This document shows, one piece after another, positions 47,851 through 54,472 of a stretch of 54,472 nucleotides of DNA. A program made the translations under genes and the position numbers. The stretch covers positions 1-54,472 of the forward strand of contig JAUNGE010000021.1 of NCBI GenBank assembly GCA_030524675.1, given 5' to 3'. The DNA comes from a bacterium. GTDB taxonomy: Bacteria; Bacillota; Clostridia; Lachnospirales; Lachnospiraceae. Below the pieces are notes generated by a model. The model made no database searches and was not told where the DNA came from. It saw nothing but the letters and a program-made list of their open reading frames with translations. How positions within the stretch are numbered: position 1 is the first letter of the stretch; every line of letters starts with the position of its first letter.

Positions 47851-49653
47851 CTAATATCTCGGACAGCCATAGCCGAGGATTTCATAATATCCTACGGGAT
47901 AGCTGTTCTGTCGGCAGGCATCGCCAGAGTTACCCTCCACGGTATAGACAACACCGTTTTCGCATTTCTCTACAATACCCACATGGTCGGCATCGCCGTC
48001 CTGCCCGTTCTTGCTCCAGTCAAAAAAGATAATGTCGCCCGCTTTCGGCTCATAGTCCTTTCCCTGCCATTGTCCGTTGCCGCTAAACCAGTCCACACCG
48101 TCCGAACAAAGGGAAAATTTCGGTATGATGCCGCTGTCCAGATAGCCGCACTGGTCGGCACACCATGACACAAAGCAGGCACACCATTCCACACGCCCGT
48201 CAAAGCCATACCAACTCCAATAGGGCTGTCCGCCCTCATTGCCGAGCTGTGTCAATGCAACTTCAACAATCGCTTGATTGCCGCCGCTTGTAAATGCCCG
48301 TCCATACGGATAGTACCGCAACACATGGGCGGGGTACTGCGTATCGCCGTAACTGTCCCAACCTAACCGTGCCGCCTGCATGGTGGAGAACTCCACCGCA
48401 TTTGCATAGGAATAACCGCCATAGTTGCTCTTTGCCCATGTGATATAGCCGTTTCCAAAATTGTAGCCCTGCAAAGCGAGCTTGATACGCTCCATATCAA
48501 TCGGGTTTTGTACCTCGGCGGAGATAAGCGCCGCCTTTAATTCCTGTACGCCGCACTCAATGGAATACTCTGGGTCTTGAATCCCATTCGGCTCATGGGG
48601 ATACCTTGTGTTAAAGCTGCCCTCCGCCGCCTGCATGGGGTCAAGCCCACGCCCGCCGCTTTCCTGCATCATCACAGCTTTGATAAGCTCCACATATTCG
48701 GGGATGCCGTACTGCTTGGCATATTTTTGTATCAAAGGCTCATAGGCTTCCACCTCCGCACTGACAGGCGTATAGGAAGTGCTGCTGCTTCCTCCGCCAA
48801 ATAAAGATACGGCGCAGCCGAGCAGTACAACGATTAAGATAATCACAATGGCAATCCAACCGCCTGCGATAAGGGCGGTAATCAGAGCCTTTGTCCCTGC
48901 GATAATCGCCTTGACTGCGGAAATGGTAGCTTTGACCGATGCTTTTGTCGCTTCGGCTGTCGCTTTTGCGGTGGCTCTCGCCGCCTGCGCCGCTTTCTGG
49001 GTCGCCTTAACGGATGCCTTTGCCGCTGCCTGTGCGGTCTTAGCGGTCTGCTCTATCGTCTTGATTGCCGCCTTAGAGGTTGCCTGCGCTGTTTTGACTG
49101 TCCTCTCGGTGGTCTTGACCGTGCCTTTCGCTGTAGATTTTATCGCTTTTTCCGCATTTCTGGCGGTGGTCTTAACCGTCTTTTTCCCCTGTCTGCGGGT
49201 CTTTATCAACTGTCCCGCACCTGTCTGGGGAGCTTCGCCCTTAACCAAAACATCGGGGGCAGGGGACAGGCTCGCAGTTCCGTGACGGATCTGCGAGCCT
49301 GTCTGTTCTGCAGCCTGCTGTGCCTTTTTCTGTTCGGCGGCTTTCATTGCCCTTTTTGTTTTAAAATCAGAGAGCTTATCCTTTGCCTTACCGATATTTT
49401 CTCTGGTAGTCTGGACACTTTTTTGCCCCTGTTTGTTAAATTGATGGATGCCCTCATCTCTAACACGCCCTGCGGCACGGGATACCCTGTCAGACGCATA
49501 TTCGACAGAGGAATTTTCATCTGCGTAATATCCCTGCTCCGCCTTATCCTTAGTTTTGGCATAGGCGTTTTTCATACGCTGACTGGCAACGGCGGCTTTG
49601 TCGATGGTCTTTATCGTACCCTTGACCGCATCTCTGGTCTTTATATCAGCCAT
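47851..49653 (-). CDS. Conjugation cell-wall hydrolase: lysozyme-like and CHAP domains with basic helical stalk
   Basis: 600 residues. The first ~260 are Lys/Ala/Thr-rich with repeating TVKTTxxxxKxAxKxT units (about 165-255), a long basic helix or stalk. One membrane helix follows (about 263-285). Outside it are a lysozyme-like muramidase domain (about 300-440; YEPLIQKYAKQYGIPEYVELIKAVMMQESGGRG with the catalytic Glu) and a C-terminal CHAP amidase/endopeptidase (about 465-600; EWCACFVSWCADQCG with the catalytic Cys, and DHVGIVE with the His). It opens the peptidoglycan for the transfer channel. AAGGAGG precedes the ATG. Same role as Tn916 Orf14/CwlT, in a different architecture. Confidence 0.88.
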   Translation of the reverse strand: MADIKTRDAVKGTIKTIDKAAVASQRMKNAYAKTKDKAEQGYYADENSSVEYASDRVSRAAGRVRDEGIHQFNKQGQKSVQTTRENIGKAKDKLSDFKTKRAMKAAEQKKAQQAAEQTGSQIRHGTASLSPAPDVLVKGEAPQTGAGQLIKTRRQGKKTVKTTARNAEKAIKSTAKGTVKTTERTVKTAQATSKAAIKTIEQTAKTAQAAAKASVKATQKAAQAARATAKATAEATKASVKATISAVKAIIAGTKALITALIAGGWIAIVIILIVVLLGCAVSLFGGGSSSTSYTPVSAEVEAYEPLIQKYAKQYGIPEYVELIKAVMMQESGGRGLDPMQAAEGSFNTRYPHEPNGIQDPEYSIECGVQELKAALISAEVQNPIDMERIKLALQGYNFGNGYITWAKSNYGGYSYANAVEFSTMQAARLGWDSYGDTQYPAHVLRYYPYGRAFTSGGNQAIVEVALTQLGNEGGQPYWSWYGFDGRVEWCACFVSWCADQCGYLDSGIIPKFSLCSDGVDWFSGNGQWQGKDYEPKAGDIIFFDWSKNGQDGDADHVGIVEKCENGVVYTVEGNSGDACRQNSYPVGYYEILGYGCPRY

Positions 49654-49688
49654 ACAAAACCTCCTTTCCCAGAGGATTTGCGGTCATA

Positions 49689-50468
49689 TCAGTTTATCTT
49701 TTTTGCCACCACCGCAAGCCTGCCATTCTGGGCAGAATATTCGCAGGTGGAAAGGGTAATGAGCCTGTCGCCATACTCGGCGGTCACGCCCGTATCATAC
49801 AGGGCAAGCTCTTTGCACTTCCCGACAAAAGCATCAAATTCCTCCTCATTTTCCGCATCCACAAAGTCGTAATAGCGGTAGCCCTGTGAGCTGTACGCCA
49901 CGGTCTTAAATACGGCGATGATTTCATACTCCGCCTGCTCCGTGAGGGTATCAAACTGGATGGTCTTGTGTTCCTCATAAAAGCTCTGGGATTTGTAATC
50001 TTCCAATGCCCCGAACATCCTGCCCCCTGTGATATGATGACCGTAAATAATGAGATTGTCGCTTGTGGCAATATCGCAGTTCTCTTGGATATACGGTACG
50101 CCTAAATCGCTGTATTCCTTTTCAAAGTTGCGCTTCAGATAGAAGTTCGGATTGTTCTTGGTCTGCATGACGGGATAATTGATGGTCGTGCCGGCAATGG
50201 AAATCCAACCAACCATATCCTCATTCTGCAAATACAGTTCCCTGTACTTCGCAAGAATGTCCTCGCCCTCGCTGACAGGCTCCTCCGTCTGCTTTTCTTC
50301 CTCATCGGGAGCGTTCTCTACCACCTCGGCAATCTCCTCAAAGGCTTCTGTCTGCTCGTCCACCTGTGCGTTATGGTGGTAGATATGATAGCCGCAAAAA
50401 GCCGCCGCACCTAACAGGCACACGGCGGCAATGATACAGATAACAGATTTATATTTTTTCAATTTCAT
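49689..50468 (-). CDS. srtB: Class B sortase
   Basis: 259 residues: N-terminal membrane anchor (about 7-27), an acidic linker, then the sortase barrel. Catalytic residues: His in LIIYGHHITGG near 143, Cys242 in TLSTC and Arg250. Class B sortases of this element family are thought to process transfer-related surface proteins; a substrate is not seen in this window. AAAGGAG precedes the ATG. It lies between DUF6075 and the wall hydrolase in the transfer operon. Confidence 0.92.
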   Translation of the reverse strand: MKLKKYKSVICIIAAVCLLGAAAFCGYHIYHHNAQVDEQTEAFEEIAEVVENAPDEEEKQTEEPVSEGEDILAKYRELYLQNEDMVGWISIAGTTINYPVMQTKNNPNFYLKRNFEKEYSDLGVPYIQENCDIATSDNLIIYGHHITGGRMFGALEDYKSQSFYEEHKTIQFDTLTEQAEYEIIAVFKTVAYSSQGYRYYDFVDAENEEEFDAFVGKCKELALYDTGVTAEYGDRLITLSTCEYSAQNGRLAVVAKKIN

Positions 50469-50481
50469 AAGCTACTCCTTT

Positions 50482-50886
50482 CTATCGTGCATATTCATTC
50501 TGTTTCTTAGGGGCAGGAAGCTCCCTGCAATATTCGGGATACCTTACCTTGATGCCCTCCATGAAGTACGGGGCGAACTCACAGCAGAATAATTCCTCTG
50601 GCGTGAAGTACCGTTCCCGTCCCTCCTCCGCATAACCGTTCCAGAGGTTAAAGGCAAGGTGGCACACCTTGACCGTGCCGCTTGTCTGCCATCCGCCGTG
50701 CATCCCCTCTGGCACGATGCAGTCTGTCTTAAAATCAAACATCTGATTGATGTTCGCCCTCGTTTCTGAAGCAATCCCCATGACATAGAAAAATGCCCTG
50801 TGGTAACAGTCATTGACCCTGCATTTCATCATATTTTCCAGAAAGAAATCCCGATGGGCGGTATTGCGAAATCTTATATCTGCCAT
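50482..50886 (-). CDS. DUF6075-family protein
   Basis: 134 residues resembling DUF6075: IRFRNTAHRDFFLENM, YHRAFFYVMGIASETRANINQMFDFKTDCI and NLWNGYAEEG...YFTPEELFCCEFAPYFMEGIKVRYPEY. Function unknown; always seen, as I recall, in Tn1549-like transfer regions. The ATG at 50886 lies four bases after the VirB4 stop and seven bases after its GGAGGTG, so it is coupled. Confidence 0.78.
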   Translation of the reverse strand: MADIRFRNTAHRDFFLENMMKCRVNDCYHRAFFYVMGIASETRANINQMFDFKTDCIVPEGMHGGWQTSGTVKVCHLAFNLWNGYAEEGRERYFTPEELFCCEFAPYFMEGIKVRYPEYCRELPAPKKQNEYAR

Positions 50887-50890
50887 AGGC

Positions 50891-53224
50891 TTACACCTCC
50901 CCAAATTTAGTTGTCATCAGCTTATAAAGCTCCGTATTCTTCGGGAACTTATTGACAAACGGCACAAGGGAGCTGCCGACTTTCAAAAGCCCCTGTCCTG
51001 CACCGACATTCGTGATATAGCTCATCTGCAAATCGGAGATGTTAAGGAGCTTCGCAAGCTCGATACGGTCTGTGGACGCTTGGTTTAACATGATGATAAA
51101 TTCGCTGTTGGCAAGCATCGTCCTCGCCGTATGGCTCTGCAAGAGGTCGTCCACATTCTGCGTGATACCCGTACAGTACGCACCATACTTACGCACACGT
51201 TTCCACAGGGTAAAGAGGAAGTTGGCACTATACTCATGCTGAAACAGCAGGTAAATCTCATCAATGAAGATAAACGTATTCCTGCCTTTCGCCCTGTTCA
51301 TCGTGATACGGTTTAAGATGCTGTCAAGGACAACGAGCATACCGATAGGCTGTAGCTGCTTGCCTAAATCCAGAATGTCATAGCAGATAAGGCGGCTGTG
51401 AGTGTCCACATTAGTATGCTTGGCAAAGGTATTCAGTGACCCGTCCGTAAACAGCTCAATGGCAAGGGCGATTTCCTGCGCTTCTGGCTCACTCTGCTTC
51501 AGAAGTTCCTCACGGAAGTCCTGCAAGGTCGGCGGCGTTCCCATATAGTTGCCCTGCTGATAATAGCGGTACACGCTTGCCGTACAGCGGTCAATGATGG
51601 ATTTCTGCTTTGCCCCCAGACTTGCGCCGCCGATGAGCTGCTCACATAAGGATAAAATAAACTCCGATTTCAGAATGACGGGGTTTGCACCGTCACCGTA
51701 ATCGGAGTTCATATCCATAGCGTTGATATGGTTTTCAGAGGTCGCAGAGATGTGGATAACCTCTCCCTGCATGGCTTTCACAAGGGGAGAATACTCACGC
51801 TCTGGGTCTATGATGATGACATCAGCATTGGGGTCGGTCAGAATGATGTTCGTCATTTCCTCCTTTGCCGTAAAGGACTTTCCTGCACCAGACACGCCCA
51901 GGATAAAGGAATTGCCATTCAAGAGATAGCGGCGGTTGGCAATAATCATATTTTTGCTGATAACATTCTGTCCGTAGTACACGCCGTTTTCGTGATAGAT
52001 TTCCTGCACACGGAACGGGATAAACACCGCAAGGCTCTCTGTCGTGAGGGTACGCAGGGCATCAATCTTCCGCACACCAAAGGGCAGGGCTGTGTTCAGA
52101 CCGTCCATCTGCTGATATTTCAGCACCGCAAACTGGCAGAGATGCTTTCTGGCTGTCGTTAAGAGGGCTTCGGTATCGCTGTCAAGCTGCTCTTTCGTGT
52201 CTGCCGTATGCACCATCGTCAATACCGCAAACATCATCCTCTGGTCACGGGTCGTCAAATCGTCCAGAAATTCCTTGCTTTCCTTTCGCTGCTGCTCCAT
52301 ATCATAAGGAATGACCGCCGAAAAGTTGTTATTCTGGTTCTGCTTCCTCTGCCAGTTTGTGATGTTGGTTTCCACACCGAGCAGGCGGTTTTCCACCTCC
52401 CGCACAGCTTCGTCTGTGGGAACGGGGATAACGTCAACGGACAGCATCATGTTTCGGTTTAACTCGCAAAGCTCCGCCACCATGCTGTCCTTGATATAGG
52501 CGGCGTACTCTCTAAGGAAAATCACACGCCCATATCTGTCGCCCATACGGAAGTAATCTTTTTCAAATTCAAAGGTGTCGGGGCAGATATAATCTTTAAA
52601 ATCGTGACCTTTCCGCATGGTCTGTACCATATCAAAGGAATATGCGGTTTCCTCGCCTGTTCGGTAGAAGTCATGGAAGATACGCAACTTGTCGCCTGCG
52701 TCCAGTTCCGTACACTTGGAGCCGAGCCGATTGAAATGCCCGATAAGGTCAGCACCGATACGGGCAAAGTAGCTTCTGGCTTCCTCGATATTCTTCTTAT
52801 TGACGGAAATGGTCACATACTTATCCTGCACGATGGAATTTGCCCCTGTCGCCTTATCAAGCAGCATCCTGTTGTATTCCTTACGGTATTTATCCAGACC
52901 GTCCTCCGCCATCGGGATTAAGATGGTCTGCTCAAAATCCCTGCGGTTTAAGCGGCGGTTATTGATAGTGATTTTTGTAGTCGCCCCGCTGTCAAGGGCA
53001 TTGAGAAGCTCTGAATATTCAAGGAACATGGCTTCCTTATCCTCACGGCTCGCCACGGCATAATTGATGTCCTCAAACTTATAAGTCTTAGCATACTTGT
53101 TTTTGCCAACGAGGAAAATGCCGTCCTCCCAGACGGTTTTCATAGGGATGACTGCCTGCACCGACTTCGGCACCACAAATTTCTCCCTGTCCTGCTTTGA
53201 CATATTCTTAAGCGTCTTAATCAT
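50891..53224 (-). CDS. virB4: VirB4-like conjugation ATPase
   Basis: 777 residues. The N-terminal ~220 residues are the CagE/TrbE-VirB4 domain (contains YMEQQR-like segments). The motor domain has Walker A GVSGAGKSFTAKEEM near residue 443, NADVIIIDPEREYSPL just after, and Walker B TFIFIDEIYLLF near 650. It powers assembly of the type IV secretion channel. AAGGAGG precedes the ATG; the start overlaps the end of PrgI by eight bases. Confidence 0.94.
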   Translation of the reverse strand: MIKTLKNMSKQDREKFVVPKSVQAVIPMKTVWEDGIFLVGKNKYAKTYKFEDINYAVASREDKEAMFLEYSELLNALDSGATTKITINNRRLNRRDFEQTILIPMAEDGLDKYRKEYNRMLLDKATGANSIVQDKYVTISVNKKNIEEARSYFARIGADLIGHFNRLGSKCTELDAGDKLRIFHDFYRTGEETAYSFDMVQTMRKGHDFKDYICPDTFEFEKDYFRMGDRYGRVIFLREYAAYIKDSMVAELCELNRNMMLSVDVIPVPTDEAVREVENRLLGVETNITNWQRKQNQNNNFSAVIPYDMEQQRKESKEFLDDLTTRDQRMMFAVLTMVHTADTKEQLDSDTEALLTTARKHLCQFAVLKYQQMDGLNTALPFGVRKIDALRTLTTESLAVFIPFRVQEIYHENGVYYGQNVISKNMIIANRRYLLNGNSFILGVSGAGKSFTAKEEMTNIILTDPNADVIIIDPEREYSPLVKAMQGEVIHISATSENHINAMDMNSDYGDGANPVILKSEFILSLCEQLIGGASLGAKQKSIIDRCTASVYRYYQQGNYMGTPPTLQDFREELLKQSEPEAQEIALAIELFTDGSLNTFAKHTNVDTHSRLICYDILDLGKQLQPIGMLVVLDSILNRITMNRAKGRNTFIFIDEIYLLFQHEYSANFLFTLWKRVRKYGAYCTGITQNVDDLLQSHTARTMLANSEFIIMLNQASTDRIELAKLLNISDLQMSYITNVGAGQGLLKVGSSLVPFVNKFPKNTELYKLMTTKFGEV

Positions 53225-53666
53225 GGCTTACCTCCTTACGCTTTCTTGATTTTTTCGCTTTCTTTTTCTCTGGCTTTTCCCCCTGCCGTTTCTTTTTCTG
53301 CTTCTTCACTGTAACGGTCAGCCCCTTTTCCCTTGCTTCGATGTTCGGCTTCAACATTCCGTAATAAAGATTATCTGGGAGAAACAGGAGCTTTTTCGGC
53401 ATCATAAACTCGGCTTTAAACCATGCCCAGACAAACTGCTCGGCGTTCATGCCGTTATATCTGACAAAGCCCATCGCCGCAAACGGGGCGGCTCCCAGAA
53501 TACACATCCAACTAAGGGTTTCCGTGCCAAAGTGCGGGCGGAGCAGGAAATACAAGCCCACCGCCACTCCAATGGCAAGAAGCGAAAAAATGAACTGCCG
53601 CAGGGACAGCCCGAAAAACATGGATTCCGTGTAGTTACGGATTTCTTTATTTATCTTGACTTCCAA
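53217..53666 (-). CDS. PrgI-family conjugation membrane protein
   Basis: 149 residues: EVKINKEIRNYTESMFFGLSLRQFIFSLLAIGVAVGLYFLL opens two membrane helices (about 22-42 and 45-65), and a basic C-terminal tail rich in Lys and Arg follows. PrgI relatives are the VirB3-like inner-membrane part of Gram-positive transfer channels. I start at a TTG (53666), eight bases after AAGGAGG; the longer frame lacks this support. Confidence 0.88.
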   Translation of the reverse strand: MEVKINKEIRNYTESMFFGLSLRQFIFSLLAIGVAVGLYFLLRPHFGTETLSWMCILGAAPFAAMGFVRYNGMNAEQFVWAWFKAEFMMPKKLLFLPDNLYYGMLKPNIEAREKGLTVTVKKQKKKRQGEKPEKKKAKKSRKRKEVSHD

Positions 53667-53744
53667 ATGGATAGCACCTCCTTTTTGACACAAAAAAATC
53701 GCCACCTGTTCTAAGTGACGATTTCTGTTCTCGTTATTTTGTTG

Positions 53745-54062
53745 TTACTTTATGAGCCAACCATAATCCTTACGACAGTCAAGGATATAATCAACATAGA
53801 CCGTATCATCTTGGATTTGGTAGAGGACGAGATACCATTTCTCAATAAACATTTTATGGTATTTGTTAGGCGTAATATACATTTCCTCAAAAAACGGAAA
53901 ACGCTGCGGCATCTGGGAGAGAGAACGCATGGCAGACATGATTTCTTTCTTTTTCGCCGCCGCTGCATCCTTATTGACCTGTGCCATGAAACAGATATGC
54001 GTTCCCAACATCCTTTTTGCCCTGTCGGAAACAATGACCTTATATTTCTTGTTTTCTGTCAT
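53745..54062 (-). CDS. RelE/ParE-type toxin
   Basis: 105 residues with the RelE/ParE fold: YKVIVSDRAKRMLGTHICFMAQVNKDAAAA, FPFFEEMYITPNKYHKMFIEKWYLVLYQIQDDTVYVDYILDCRKDYGWL. Probable ribosome-dependent mRNase or gyrase poison; I cannot tell which. It starts four bases after the antitoxin stop, as toxins usually do. The pair is inserted between the PrgI gene and the probable TrbL-like gene, and is likely an addiction module of the element. Confidence 0.87.
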   Translation of the reverse strand: MTENKKYKVIVSDRAKRMLGTHICFMAQVNKDAAAAKKKEIMSAMRSLSQMPQRFPFFEEMYITPNKYHKMFIEKWYLVLYQIQDDTVYVDYILDCRKDYGWLIK

Positions 54063-54065
54063 ACG

Positions 54066-54332
54066 CTATACCTCTGCAATCACATCATCGAGATAAGCAT
54101 CCAGTTCATCAAGGGTACAGCCACATCTTCCTGCAATCCTGTCCTCCTCAACCGCAAGCAGCTCCTCACGGAGTTTCAGCATCTTTTCCCTGCGGTTATA
54201 AGTTTCAATATCCATGACAACCAAATCTCCCTCTCCGTTCTTAGTAAGGAAAATCGGCTCTGCGGTCTTTCTGCACATTTCAGCAATCTCGTTGTAATTC
54301 TGTCTGATTGCTGCGGATGGACGAATATTCAT
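54066..54332 (-). CDS. Phd/YefM-type antitoxin
   Basis: 88 residues. N-terminal DNA-binding part IRPSAAIRQNYNEIAEMCRKTAEPIFLTKNGEGDLVVMDIETY matches the Phd/YefM fold; the C-terminal acidic tail (LDELDAYLDDVIAEV) would bind the toxin. AGGAGG precedes the ATG at 54332. Autoregulation is expected from the promoter just upstream, where TGGTTAG..CTACCA forms a small dyad. Confidence 0.87.
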   Translation of the reverse strand: MNIRPSAAIRQNYNEIAEMCRKTAEPIFLTKNGEGDLVVMDIETYNRREKMLKLREELLAVEEDRIAGRCGCTLDELDAYLDDVIAEV

Positions 54333-54374
54333 ACAGACACCTCCTTGAATTAGTGGTAGTAATATTCTAACCAT

Positions 54375-54403
54375 ATTATACCCATTTCATGCAACAAAGT
54401 CAA
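54375..54403 (-). promoter_or_regulatory. Promoter of the phd-relE module
   Basis: Minus-strand TTGACT (54398-54403), 17 bases, TATAAT (54375-54380). A private promoter within the transfer operon, with an imperfect dyad right after the -10. Confidence 0.8.
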
Positions 54404-54419
54404 CAGATTCACGAAAACT

Positions 54420-54472
54420 TTACAAGCCCATCATTTCCCGTACCACACGGTCTGCCATCTTGACCGCACCGA
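54420..54472 (-). CDS. 3' end of a conjugation membrane gene, probably TrbL/VirB6-like (partial)
   Basis: The last 17 codons read GAVKMADRVVREMMGL and stop. In Tn1549-like elements the gene before PrgI encodes a VirB6/TrbL-like multi-pass protein, so position rather than sequence suggests the identity. The gene continues past the window. Confidence 0.45.
   Translation of the reverse strand, partial: GAVKMADRVVREMMGL

Overview
The window reads as chromosome of a gut-type Firmicute of the class Clostridia, most likely a Lachnospiraceae. This is inferred from AGGAGG-type ribosome sites, T-box and BirA regulation, PRD-type PTS control, choline-binding-like wall repeats and a Tn1549-like conjugative element. 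No rRNA, tRNA or CRISPR array was found. About 40.8 kb is core or accessory chromosome. The right-hand 13.6 kb is one end of an integrative conjugative element (ICE) that continues past the window.

Left part (1-13.4 kb): a cytoplasmic GH106-like glycosidase; an alanine/glycine:cation symporter behind a structured leader that ends in an intrinsic terminator; then a PTS operon on the minus strand. Its order of transcription is mannitol-type IICB, a divergent second IICB, an MtlR-type activator, a stand-alone IIA, a PfkB-family sugar-phosphate kinase and a SorE-like dehydrogenase. Two similar MtlR-like operators sit just upstream of two well-formed promoters, so this looks like one regulon. The usual mannitol-1-phosphate dehydrogenase is absent, and the downstream chemistry is probably oxidation of a hexitol phosphate to a ketose phosphate followed by kinase-driven bisphosphate formation.

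Middle part (13.4-32.5 kb): a SpoU methyltransferase, ribosomal protein L25/Ctc, two adjacent RlaP-like nucleotidyltransferases, an NhaC antiporter, an aldo/keto reductase with a TIGR04076 protein behind a T-box riboswitch, a MarR/GNAT pair with a self-contained operator-promoter, a fumarate-reductase-like flavoprotein, a cytidylate-kinase-like/MATE operon with twin dyad operators, bioB-bioY under a BirA operator, and pgi.

32.9-40.85 kb: a tight operon of exported and membrane-anchored proteins that I do not recognise as a named system. Three members share a domain with a WGxMEFTY signature, two single-pass membrane proteins are paralogues of each other, and the last gene carries wall-binding repeats. 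The organisation recalls WxL operons, but the sequences differ. The first gene, a large repetitive adhesin-like protein, has lost its 5' part to insertion of the ICE, whose serine recombinase gene reads through the junction into host DNA.

ICE part (40.85-54.47 kb): serine recombinase, lone MazF, a sigma-70-like factor, a tetR-MATE-DUF4180-KTR cargo operon, an XRE regulator with half-site repeats, and transfer genes in Tn1549-like order (lysozyme/CHAP hydrolase, sortase B, DUF6075, VirB4, PrgI, then an inserted Phd/RelE pair and the last codons of a probable TrbL/VirB6-like gene).
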